Shown here piece after piece: positions 33,874 to 46,136 of a DNA stretch of 64,000 nt. The DNA is taken from the NCBI GenBank assembly GCA_015227615.1, contig JAALGZ010000002.1, forward strand, positions 2,728,001-2,792,000, in the 5' to 3' direction. The notes under the pieces are model-generated. The model ran no database searches, had not been told where the DNA came from, and saw only the letters and a list, made by a program, of their open reading frames with translations. This stretch comes from Labyrinthula sp. Ha (lineage: Eukaryota; Sar; Bigyra; Labyrinthulida; Labyrinthulaceae). Position numbers and translations under genes: made by a program. How positions within the stretch are numbered: position 1 is the stretch's first letter; each line of letters opens with the position of its first letter.

Positions 33874-36800
33874 CTTATGCTATTAAAAATATACTCTTAG
33901 ACAATGTTATGATAATTAATTACTGATTAATATACATAAAAATAAGAGTTGAAGAAATAGCTTTCATATTTCTTTTCTTAGAAAACTTCTAATTGCTGCA
34001 ATTTTTTCAACTTCCTTTAACATTAATAATACATCTGTTTTGAACATACCTTATAAATATTCAGTACTACCTTAATACCCAGAAAAATATAGTACTAGTT
34101 CAGTGAAGAAAAACTTCTTAACTCACAGGCTTCTTGAATCAGTTTTGGAAAGGACTGGGAGTTTTCTATCAAAAATATGGAAAGTACGATTACCTAAACT
34201 ATAAGGGGGTAACCAAATACGTTAATTGAGTTAAATACTTATTCATTTTTGCCCCTTTCATAAAAATGCACATTGCATTCTTGAGCATTCTCAGACCAAT
34301 GTGATTTCTGTATCGTTCTTACTGTGTTTTTAATTAAATCTCAAAGTAATTTAGAACTTAATAACAAACTTATGTCACTGAAACCTTATTCAACATTGAT
34401 TTTGAATAGACTTTCTCTTAAATTTCGTACTTACTAACTCTTTATCCACTATAAAGGAGTTACAAAGGTTCAATGGTGTATTGATAGTTCTATTTGTCGA
34501 ATGAGAGTAAATTTAGTTCCAGCAGTAAGCTAAAAGAAAAATTGGTTTCTAGACTAAAATTAATAAAAGTGTAGAGATATCAACACACTGACCACTTTAT
34601 AAGCTATGCTGGTCTTGACCAAAGCTTCTCTTCTTAAGTATCGGTTCTTTGGCTTAGCACACCGCAGCTGAAGTTTCTGTAAGTAGGTAAAATAATTTAA
34701 TATTGTTATTAGTTACTTTGAATATGCTGCAATAGTTTTTTGCATGCATGGCCTGCCTTGTGTCGGTATATATAATTTGAATTTTTTAATTTCACATGAC
34801 TTCTATCAATAGGGACAGAGAAACAAGAATCGGCAAAATGTTAAAGAAAAAAAATCCTATGAAAAATGTTAACAAAGAAGTAACATGACCCAATCAAGAA
34901 ACATGATGTAAATTCTGAGCCTGAGTATTATTTTGTATAATAGAGCAGCTAATTCAGGAGATTACATAAATAAAGACTTTTCTCGGGCGTATGAGCATCA
35001 TATGGAAATGGATGGAGCATGAATAGCAACATTAGCCTACGATAGTCCAACCAATAATATAAATGTAAAACAACTATTAATCTCAGCGTAAACTATTATA
35101 AACGAGTCTATATTTCACTGCTGAGTGTTGAATGATACTATTAATTCACCATTTTGCGCCAGATGACAGCGAATAATGTTTTAAGGCGGTGATTTTGCTA
35201 TAAAGCAACAGGTCTTTACATTTGAAACTTAGAATATTCATAATGTGAATCTAAGATCACAAAATATAGTAGTAAGAGAAAAAAAATAAGAGCAAGAGAT
35301 ATTTGTTGTTTGTTCCTCAAAACAATACTTCATAAGCTAAGATCGGGGTTCCGTAGCTGGGCTGAAGACACAGGGATTACATTCTTATTATTCGCTTGGT
35401 TGCCAATTAAGAGCCATTACAATCCAACCCATATTGTAGAAAGAGTATTATATATTTTAAATATGATGAAATACGAAGAAAAAGATAATAAAAACATTCA
35501 TGGAACAATATGCAATTGCAATTCATTTTGCAAAGGGTAAAGTAGCGCTGAATTTTCATTTCTAGATTGGAAGAGAAAAGATATTTATAAAATTGAAGCC
35601 AAACCTGTTCATACAATAAAATACTGAAAACACGTTGTATAAGTTTCTATAGTTTGTATTCTTAAATAAAACTCAGCCCTGTGTTCGATACATATCATCG
35701 AGTATGACACCCATATATGCGATACATGGTTTAGTCTATCTAATTTAATTAGAAATAAAAAAAAACACCAGCAAAGTCATAGTGTAATGCAATTACAGCA
35801 ATACCGACTAAGTTTTATGGCACGACGCGCAACTATTCATACTTCATTCATCGTGTTTAAAGTCAGAACAAAAACTCCTCTCATCGGTGTATCTGATGAA
35901 TTGACATCTAGATTTTCAGATAATTTCATTTAAGGAATGCATTTTTATGTAAAGACCGAAAATATCTATTGACCAAATTCACAAGTTTTAACAGAAGCAA
36001 AAACACAGTAAAATCTTCCAAATTTTCTTTTTTTAAATCCAGATAATATTTATATCTTTTCTCTCAAATGCAATTTGACGGTCATTGGTAATACATAAAG
36101 AAGGTGCTAAGCATTTTGTGAATCACATAGAATATTTAATATGCTATAGATTCCTAGTATATAATCCGGTGATCCTATTTTCTTCTTTTCTTATTCTATA
36201 CATGGAAAATTTTTGTTTGACAACCCCATGGTTGTTCTTACTTATTATCACTGGGGCTTTGGCCTTGGTATATTATGGCCCATAGAAATCAGAATTCAGG
36301 CTGACCAATTAGAACAACTGATCCAAAGAAGGATAATCTGTAAAAGTAATCCATATATATATTGCTGTAATGGGCAAACTATATCTTAAAGCGCAGATAT
36401 TTTATATTATATAATCCCTGTTATATGTGTACAAATCTGCCGTAAATTACTGATCTGAGTAGACAAAGGTCATAAAAATAGAGTATATGAGGTATTGCTT
36501 ATTGTAAAATACCTAAATGCTTCAGTAAGAGTTTTCCCACTTAATGAAAAGGCAGTCGGTAATGGTGATCGCAGTGCGCTAGTGCGGCAGCCAATGCCCC
36601 ATGGATTTCTCAAGTGGTAAAGGCCTTATGGGTAAGGTGCTTAGCTTTGAATGATTGACTCCGTGAGTATTAGTAGTTCAAGTTTTCAGTGCCATGTCAA
36701 GAAAACGCGCTGGGGGTTGGCTTAGTGGGTTTAAGTCCCACACGACACAAAAAAGGGATTTGGGTCAGCAATGTCCTTCTCGTAAGACCGAAGGGTTTCC

Positions 36801-39800
36801 AACCTCCAAGTAGGCCCTTTAAAAAAATGGCAAATGTTCAGCCAGCTGCAAATGATTTTTCGCCTCATGATTTATTCCAAGTTTCACAGATTATTTTGAT
36901 TAAATGATTTCCAAATGATATATTCTACACTTAGAAAGTTATTCTGTTTTATAAAGTCTGCTTTATTTCTATTTTTTATATTAGAAAACTATCATGATTT
37001 GCACCAGGCAACAATGTCCTAGCTATACCCCCGAAATATATATCTGAAAGAAATCCCGACAATCATCATCAGTAAATCCAATGATTGAATAGAGCTATAA
37101 TTTGCACCTAGTTATATGTTACCTATACAAATAATGCCAAATAGAAATAAATTTTAATTATATGTTCATCTTAGGAGTTGGTATGGTATATTTGAGCCAA
37201 AGAGATATTATTTCTTTCCTTCCAAAGCTATTGCTGCTCTAATGTATTTTTAACTTTAATTCCCTTCGCATCACTATTTTCCACAATCTTGGACCCAGTT
37301 TTTGACTGTTACCTATTATCTAAAGATTAAATTCAAGGGGATCTGAAAAGAGTATCTTCTGAGTTTCTTTTCTAGTAACAGTTTTTATGAGAGCTAAGAA
37401 AGATATCCAAGAAAAAATAAGTTCTTTCAAACTTATTTTTGATAAATTGAGGAAACTAAAGAATCTTATTGCTAAGTGCTAAGTAACACCCGTGCTTTTC
37501 TCCTAGAAATAAATGGCTCGGAATATTTATGCTTCAATCTTAAAACTTGTGTAAGAAGAGATACTCTAATTACACAACTTACATGACACAGGTTTACTAT
37601 TTTAATTTTAGATTAATTCCTATACTCCGACCTCTAAAGACTAGTTGCTAAATATGACCAAACTAGAATTCTCACCTTATATTTCAAGATTCATCAATCA
37701 ATTGTTGATTATATTGTCAAAACTACTCATTTGATCTATGAATATATCCAAATTCCGCCTGAAGTAATTAAGAAAATGCAAGTTGCTGCTTATAACTAAT
37801 TAATGTATTACTGTTTATGCAGGTATTGAAACTAAAAAAAAACTATCAATTCAATTGGAGATTCAGTACAACAACATACAAACGTGATAGAAATACTCTA
37901 GAATAAATACATCAAAATATGGTAATTTACCTTATGTTAATCCGGACGGTACATATAAGCTTTAGGATGAAAGAATAAGGTAACAGAGGCAGAGTTAAGC
38001 TATATGGAGAAGAAGTAACCATCAACCTGATATCCGTAGAAATAAAGGATAATATTTGGTTCATTTTTACTTCCCGCCTGAAGCTTTAAAAAGGTTTAAA
38101 TCTGAGGCCTGAAAATAGGTTTTGAATCCAAAATTCTGATTGGCTCATTATTACACCTAATGACAGAACATGTTTTCATCAACGCATGAAGTCACCTTGC
38201 ACATGTGTTTTGGAAGAGCAACTACCAGCAATATCATACTTCGCGCATAGTCTTTTCTTGCACATGATTACCAAAAAAATGTTTAATTTTCTTAAGCAAA
38301 AGATGAATTCAATGACATACCCTAAATGACCAACTGTAATAGCAACAAAAACTAAGGGTGGTTTTCGCTCAAATATATGTTCTAGGAACTTTTTATTTTC
38401 ATGTCGGGCCCAAAAGTTATGTTGATCAAACAAATAAACGTAGGAAATGCTTTAAAAACTGATTTGACGGAGATGTAGCCCCATTGTAGCAAAATATTAT
38501 CCAAGTTACATCTACATTTCACACATTTATGGAGAATAGTTACTAAGTGTATTATTATGTTTATTTCTAGAAAGGTCCTTTTATTGCTTAGTGGAAACAT
38601 CACCCTGATCTATTAGTTGGCTTTCAAAATTGAACCAACGATGGGATCTAACATTTATCTGTTTCAACCTACTATAGCAATTGGAAGAATTGCACTAAAC
38701 AAACCTAATTTGATCAGTCATAGGCGAATATGGACAACTTAGCTTTAAGACATTAGAACATGAAGAGGGTTAACCAATCCAATATTCTTAGAATGCAAGG
38801 ATACACCGTAATTGATGGCGTAGACATTCAATTGTATTCAAAGTTTGTATCGAATCCCAAGTAGATACCAACCTATTCCCCTGACTAAAAGTTATGACAT
38901 TCAAACCCAAGTCAAAGAAGTAAAATGATAATTAAGGTGTCGGAATATTTTTGTATTGAACTAACTTTTGACACCTTTCAAACTGGGGACTTATAAAACC
39001 ATTAGATATTTTATACCAAAACAAGAGGCATAAAAATATTATCCCTTACAGTAGAACACTTGAGGCGAAAATTATTTTTTTCTTTTTCTTCAGTGCCCAG
39101 TTCTATAATTACCGAGTTTCAGAGATTGCTGACCCATAACATCTGTTTGTTTGGTTATTTCTTCTAAAGAGGTAGAATTTTATAGTTTTTTGTCTTGGCT
39201 TGTTCAGAGAAGAGAATCAACCTATATATATATATATTCTTGTTAGTAAACGGCTGCTCGATACAAGAAACTAAGACGATTTAAGTGATCTCTCCATGTT
39301 ATCGGGAGAGCAATGTATTTTTGCGTTTTTTGTTTTTAAAGAGCGAATGAAATTGTATGTCTCGTTATAGAAATATTATCTCTTTGTGCTATTAGTGCAC
39401 AATACACCAATACAATATGCGAAGATGTTCTTACACCTAGATCTTAAGCCTATTACTATAAATAAATATCCTCAAATAGACCCAAAGCTTAAGTTTTCGT
39501 TATGCAGTCGATATCCAAATATGCTTAATACAATCTCACTGTAAGAATAAGTCAAATTTAGGATGAATACTAGAAAGTGTTATCCAATTCCTGCTTGAAA
39601 AACCTGTACCCAAAATGGATTCGTGATTTCCCCAAAATTTTCATTAGAATTAAGCCGTTTGTCATACCAAATAGTAGAAGAATATACACAATCTTGAATC
39701 AGATGAATACAATTCACTGAAGCAAAAACTAGACACTGATTTAAGAAGATCCTTACAAAACGAACACCCGAAGCAATTATTTCTCTCTAATATCCCTATA

Positions 39801-39888
39801 AAACCATGCGTTTTAGAATACTGTAATTTTTACTAAGTTCTCGTTTAATTCACACCCTTACCCCAAACAGAAACCAAAACAAATACAC
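33874..39888. other. Intergenic stretch, about 6 kb, with one SINE-like patch
   Basis: AT-rich without a supported protein gene. A GC-richer patch at about 36.55-36.84 kb has tRNA-like promoter boxes and is listed separately. A short hydrophobic frame at 36202-36285 (27 codons, starting MENFCLTTPW) is likely chance. A short AT microsatellite lies near 39.22 kb. Confidence 0.5.
36550..36840 (+). repeat. SINE-like, tRNA-related sequence
   Basis: This stretch is distinctly less AT-rich than its surroundings. It contains TTCTCAAGTGGTAAAGGCC, which resembles a tRNA D-arm/box A, and AGTTCAAGTTT about 70 nt later, which resembles box B. A second tRNA-like pair follows: TTGGCTTAGTGGG and GGGTTTAAGTCCCAC, the latter like a T-arm with matching stem bases. 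It ends near an A-rich run, as many SINEs do. I see no second copy in the window, so the call rests on these boxes. Confidence 0.35.
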
Positions 39889-41933
39889 ATGAAACAAATA
39901 AGTATCCTTTACTTTCTCTCTTTTCTTCAAGCTACTCTATCAACTTCTCCTTATTCTTATTGGTATATTATCCAACATGCACAACCTGTTTCAGAACTAC
40001 ATTTCCACTGTTTAGAACCATTAAATTCTTGTAGAGTAACTTTCTCACCAACTGATTGCGCTCCAAAGGATTTATGTTCTCCAACCTGTTCTCGTTTACA
40101 ACAACTAGCAACTCTTTCTCCTTCTTTTCCATCATCTTCCTTTTTTTCATCAACTCCACTTCTTCAAGGATCTATTCTTTGTTCAACAGGACAACTTTTT
40201 GCACAAACAACTGCTGAATATTTATCTCCAACTAAAAGTAATCCATTTTCAACTGAACTTACTCCTGTATATAAATCTGGAAATAAATTTGTTTATCTTA
40301 CAACAAAAGGTTTTGAATTTAATTGTTCTTTTTTTTCTCTTGAAGATGACGTAAATGTGATTGTACAAAAAAAGTAACTCAATCTGTTGGAGAAAGAAAT
40401 ACTGAGATTGGAAATTTAAACTTAACAAAAGGAAATTTAGTTAATTATAAAGTTGGAAAGATTACTAATGAAATCATTACGTTTAATTCAACTGGAAGGA
40501 TATCTGTTGGTTGTTTTGATTCTCGGGATGGAGAAGACTGGGAAGTTGTTCAACCCGTGGAAAAGTTAAAAAACCAAACAATGTATGGTTTTTTAAGCAA
40601 CACTCTTCGTTTTGCTCAATTTGATTGTGATACTCTTGAAACTCAAAGAATTTCTTCTGATGAGTTTCCTCTTTTTCAAAACTCGTATTTGGAGTTTCAA
40701 GATCGAGTTAGACAAAATTCAAAAGGCTATTTTTTTCTATTTGAAGGGAATAATATTAGAGTTAGAGATTATCAAGGAAATGCAACAATTACGTCATTTA
40801 GAAACGAATCCTCTAATCAATGTTTAAGTGGGTCTATTCTTGGAAGTGGAACAGTTGTTCAACAACGAATAGATTCATTTTCAACTCGTTTTGCAGTTGT
40901 TGCAAAAAGCCAAGATTTTGGGATTATTTCCCAAAATCAGTCAAATTGCACATTTACCTCTGCTCAAGATGAACATCTATTTTCTTTGGTAACTGAAGGA
41001 ACAGATGGAGTTTTAATAAACGCGAACACAAGAAATAAAGTTGATCCTTTTACTTCAATTTCTTGTACAGAGCCATCTTTAATAATTTCTCAAATTCAAG
41101 GTGTTGTTCAAGAGTACACACTTAACGGATATCTTTCTTCTGATGTTTGGGAACCAGTTCAACGGGATCTCTAAATTTTCGAGACTGATCTTATTCCGGT
41201 TCCAACTATTTCTGTTCCAGATGGAAATCCTACAATTGCACCAGTTCTCTTCTCAAGATCCCCTACCGAAAAACCGACTGCAAATCCAACCCGAAGCCCA
41301 ACTAATTTCCCGACTTCTCGGCCGACAGATTCTCCTATTTTGTTTCCAACAGTTCGCCCTACGGGAAGTCCAACCCTTTTCCCAACAAGTTTCCCAACCC
41401 GAGATCCAGCTCCATTTCCAACTAGAAAACCAACTTCAAGTCCAACAAGATTTCCAACAGTTCTTCGAACAGATTCTCCTTCTGTTTCGCCAACTTTAAC
41501 TCCATCATTTTTACCAACAGAAAGTCCGAACACACCTAATCCAACTGTATTTCCAACAAACTTTCCTCATTTTGCACCCCGACCTGGAAATCGCCCTGAT
41601 GAAGGATTTGGAAGTGGAAACAAAGGTGAAGGAAATTGATTAGTTGGTGATGAGGATGAAGAGTTACCCTTTTGGATTTGGTTTGTTCTTGTTGGATTCG
41701 GACTTTGTGTTTTGGTGATTGGAACAATTAGAAGAAAACAAAAATCTAATGAGAAAAGTGCGCAATTATTTGGAGATCGAGCTGTTCCAATGAGCGCAAA
41801 GATTGTTCAATCTACTATGAGAAGACCAAAAAGAGGTGCTCGGATAGTCAAATTTAATGTAAATGAATTTGAGAGAAATAGTGAAAGAAAACGAGCTGAT
41901 GACTTACTTGCTTCTTGTCCTGTTGAATTGTAG
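39889..41933 (+). pseudogene. Secreted or membrane-anchored protein with Pro-Thr repeat stalk, frame interrupted
   Basis: The ATG at 39889 starts a signal peptide (MKQISILYFLSFLQATLSTS) and a Cys-containing ectodomain. The first frame ends at TAA 40375-40377, directly after a run of seven A (40367-40373). The -1 frame continues the same kind of protein, including GCFDSRDGEDWEVVQPV and, near its end, a similar SSDVWEPVQ unit. In that second frame a TAA (41172-41174) precedes a PT-repeat stalk (units such as FPTSFPTRDP and RKPTSSPT). A TGA (41637-41639) precedes a transmembrane helix (PFWIWFVLVGFGLCVLVIG) and a basic tail ending in TAG at 41931-41933. The domain order is that of a type I surface protein with a stramenopile-type stalk. 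It may be a young pseudogene, contain assembly errors, or be recoded. The ectodomain family is not recognised. Confidence 0.7.
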
Positions 41934-44124
41934 AGATGCAGTAATTGAAAATATGGTTAGATAATATAAAATTTTACTAATTATTAATATCTTTGTGTTT
42001 GGTTCTAAAATGCAGAATGCATTTCAACCAAGGTGGAATTTCTAAATTTTAATATACTGTATTTGAGCATGTTTCTTAAACAAGAAACTGAAGTTTATAA
42101 TATTCAGGTGAACTATAGTTTCTGGAGTAAATACTAGTTAATAAGTCAACCTAACCATTACCAATTACCTGTAACATAATTTCAATTATATGGAATCTTA
42201 TTTCAAGAAGTTAAGGGGTATATACATATTAATCAGGTTATACAGATCACAGATGATATTTCTTCATGCAGAGCTTATTTTCTCTCCCATCCACTTAAAA
42301 ACTGATCGTCTTCAGGTTCATGGCTACCCTATTAGTTTGCACTTTTCATGTTTCCATTATTACAACTGAGTTAGTCCTTGTAACTTAATGATTAGCTGAG
42401 CTGTAATCGGAAAGATCCCTTTGATTTAGATAAGAATTGAAGATAAGATATATATAGTCTCAATCAAGAAAGTTAACCAAAGTTTATTTGATTTTAAATA
42501 ATTACACTGGAGGTTGGACAGTGGCTAGAATATCTTCAATTAAACTATGATATTTCTTGATGCAATACTTAGAAATTATTTGGAAGCAATAATTTTTTTT
42601 TCTTTCTGGGACATGTCTCTGGTTTGAAAGAGAAATTCTAATCCAGAATTGCATTTCCTAGAAATTGTTTTTAGTACTGCAGCTCATCATTAATAATACA
42701 TATCGAGTTCATTAACATCTTCTATTGTACTATATTTTGAAATTAGTAAAATGTTGAGAAAAACTTGCTCAAATATCACATCTTAAGTAGTAGAATAAAC
42801 ACATTTGATGTATTATTTACTATATTTGGGAATAATTTAACTGAATTAAATTACAACAATTAATTATTCATTTGTAGTTATTCTGACGTATAGATCTAGT
42901 GACATAATTCTTCCATGAAAGCAAAGGTAATATTGCAAATATTCTTAAACCAGGGAAAGTCACTCTTGAAGTACAAACGGCACAAAATGACATTATACTT
43001 GAGACCAAGCTTCATGACTAATGAATCATTATTATTATATACAATAAAACTCCTGATTAGAAGTTCAGTTCTATGTAGCACAAAGAATACTATTTTCCAT
43101 GAGACAAACTGTTATTTTTCTAAGGAAGCAATATTTATCTTAGTTCATATGACCAGGCGAGCATATTGTGTTCAAAAGTGAATTTGTGTTTAACTAGGAA
43201 AAATCAATGGAAGCAGAGAGCCACATACTACCAACCTGCAGAAAATTTGGGTTTACCGCCAAATTTCCAATTATTCTGGGCTCAGAATGTTCCAGGGTAT
43301 AATTAAGATATATCACATATGAGTTGTTGGGCTATTTTGATTCTTATGGTGTTATTTATATTTAAATTTTTCTTCTTGGTAACCGTAGCCCTTGGTTTGG
43401 GGCTGAACAGCCGCGATATAAGTAAGTTATGGATAGGGGGTCATTACCATAACCTCGAAACTTGGAACCCAATAGCCCATGACCCATGCAATATTTTCCA
43501 AATCTGTTTTTGATTAAGCAGTCACATTTTTTTGAAAGGCTGTCCAACTCACTATTACTTAGGAAAAAAATGCCATGGCCTATTTCCAGATTAAAGGGAT
43601 ATCTTAGAAGTTTCCCTTCTGGCACAGGTGCCAGAGAGCTTCAAGGTACATTCTATGAAGTGGAACTATGAGCCCTCTGTAAGATCCGGAGTTGTTGAAG
43701 CACTTGATGAAAACGGAGAGAACAATATTTGAAAGGACACCAAAAAACAGCAGTTGATAATCTTTGGGATGAATGGGGAGGAGCAAAAACATGAGCCTTC
43801 TAAGATCACTGAATACCTTGGATATATAGTTAGAAAAAATATTACGGAGTTTAAGGTTTTAAAAACATAGCTAACTAAAAAATGAAAGGAAACGCAAGAG
43901 CTCTGTAGTAGTGAGTGAATTTTGTAGCAGAATCGACGCATCATTAAGAAACCCCTGAACGTAATACATATCTTAGGGCATCACAGCCTAAAGAAAAGAG
44001 TTTTGAAAAAGACCCAGTATTTGAGTTCTAGATCAATATGAGCTGAATATTGTCTCTATAACATCGAACTGAAGTTGTGAATAAGTTTTCTTGGCGTTCT
44101 AAGCATGAAGCATATTCCTGTCCT

Positions 44125-44232
44125 ATGAGTGATCCATTTCCACTGCTACCTAAAAAGATGGTCTTTTATGTTATTATATGCACTACAGTCTGCGCACTTT
44201 TTTCAGCTGGCTTTGGTGCAATTCTTATGTGA
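44125..44232 (+). CDS. Possible 35-aa membrane microprotein
   Basis: ATG to TGA encodes MSDPFPLLPKK followed by one hydrophobic helix, VFYVIICTTVCALFSAGFGA, ending ILM. The frame stays open for more than ten codons upstream, so it could be the last exon of a larger gene. The layout, a short polar start, a Lys pair and one helix, is that of many organelle or ER microproteins. It could also be chance. Confidence 0.25.
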   Translation: MSDPFPLLPKKMVFYVIICTTVCALFSAGFGAILM

Positions 44233-46045
44233 TATATATATTTGATTTCCTCACTAAATTGTTTAATAGTTACATAGAAGATGCTTTGAGAACAATTTAA
44301 CATAATAATTTATAAAACACAATAAGAAAAACTTAAAATACCTCTTTTTCTAACTGCTTCAATTCTAAATTTCATTTTGCTTAAACAACTATTTCTGTAT
44401 ATTGTCATTTTAAAATTGTTTTTGTATGAAAACTCGGTTTCGATATTTTTTTACAAGCTGAAAGCAGGTATACGTAAACCCCAAGTACCCTAAGCTTTAT
44501 CCCTGAAGGTAGCCCCATCACAATCTAGCGATCTTCTTATAATGAGATTGGTACAGAGACTATCTTCTGAAATGGTAAAATTTCTCCGACATCACTGTTC
44601 TAAGATCTTGTAGTTTCAACGCAGGAATTTGAAAAGCAGAACTGAAAGCTGTAAGAATTTTGAATAACGTAAAGCTCTTACGCTATTTAGAATGATCCAG
44701 AGCTAAGAGATTAGGCTCATATGGATTAAATTGTTATCTTATAACATAAGTGTCTCACCCTTATTCAATACCACCCCTAAGTTTCTATTGGCTCTATTTA
44801 TTGTATTTTTAAGGTATGATTTACGGCGCTGAATGTATTACTTCGGAATTACTCATATGCAATACTTAAGATAACCATTCAAAAAAAATTAAGATGCTGT
44901 GACTGCTCTGATGAGGAAATAATTGCTTGCTTGAAAGAAGCAAGAGTAGTCTTTTTCCTTTAATACCAAAGGGAAGAGCTTTAGCAATATATGGTGTTGT
45001 AGTGTCTTTCACCTGGGACATCGTACACCTTAAATATCGTCAAAAACTTCTTTTGATGTACAAATTCTTAACAGCAGTAGCTACAAAGTATTGCATTGCT
45101 GTATTTTCTCACGCAATTTTTTAGAGTTGAACAACCAATAAATTCTTCCCCAACTTGGAACTCATCTTCCTCATCGACCAGTTGGTCGGGTCACATCAAC
45201 CTTCAATCCATTGATGATATCTCAATAGAAAAATCGAAGCCAGGGAAATTTAATTGTATTTAAAGGTGTCCATATAGTGAAGGAGAAGGTACAAATAATA
45301 TGTTCAAAATTCATCATTAACGAGTGAAATCTTAATTTCTTGTACTCTTCACCATTGTTTTGTATCGTCGTAAAATGCTCTCATATGTACGACAAGTGAT
45401 TTGTACTTGTAGCATTTACGTGAATGTTAGTAGTTTAGACAGTATAGAGTACTTAGTCTGCTAAGCAGGTCAGTTAACTAAAGCTAAGTAATAGCAATTT
45501 TCCCAACAAATCAAAACTCTTGATTCAAATCAGATGAGAAAATAGATTTTCTAACGGTAATAATACCAGTTGCACGTATGACCTAAGTGAATGAGAATAA
45601 CAGCATTATTTTGTTCTAAGATTTAAACCTAAAACAAGTAATGAAACATAGGATACAATAATACATGGGTGGTTGACTTTGAGGCATAATTTAAAATGAT
45701 GGAACAACTTAATTCAGAGAAGAATGACAACACACTAGCAAAAAAAAAATCAAGAATTACCTTACATTTGGTGATTATGTAATAAAAGAAATGCACTTAA
45801 CCAACTATATGAGGCGTGCTACACTCATCAAATGTCTGACGTTAACAGCGACGCTGGAGGAACATCGATTCCCTCGGTGCGAAGTGTTTAAAGTCCTCAT
45901 GAAACCAAAAATTGAAAAATGAAACTAAAAAAAAACAAAATAATATTCAACCAAGAAGAGAGCTAGAAGTATCCTATTCCCAATTCTTTTAGTATCCTAT
46001 TCGAGTAAACTCTTCGCCATGTTTGCGATGCTGAACATATATTGA

Positions 46046-46060
46046 GATTCGCCCAAAATA
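46046..46060 (+). promoter_or_regulatory. GCCCAAAAT element upstream of the multi-pass protein gene
   Basis: GATTCGCCCAAAATA ends 76 bp before the ATG at 46137. It matches the element near the SET, B55 and 220-aa membrane-protein genes. Function is inferred from recurrence. Confidence 0.4.
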
Positions 46061-46136
46061 CTTATCGATCTGAATGCTAAATAAAAACATTACAAAACAA
46101 GAAGATAATACAAGAAATAAACACCAAGACTAAACA

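Larger units (their letters stand above)
41934..46136. other. Intergenic stretch, about 4.2 kb
   Basis: AT-rich and stop-dense. The only candidate is a 35-codon hydrophobic frame at 44125-44232, listed separately. The last 90 bp hold a GCCCAAAATA element upstream of the next gene. No RNA gene or mobile element is recognised. Confidence 0.5.

Noticed and set aside
36202-36285. 27-codon hydrophobic frame starting MENFCL
   Set aside because: It is too short and lacks context; T-rich DNA readily encodes hydrophobic stretches.
41171-41533. Minus-strand frame with VG-repeat protein
   Set aside because: It is the antisense shadow of the PT repeats on the plus strand; repeated codons keep all phases open.
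41172-41639. Reassignment of TAA and TGA to sense codons in this organism
   Set aside because: Serinc, the Pin1-like protein and coronin end exactly where their families end, at TAA; no other gene here needs a sense TGA.
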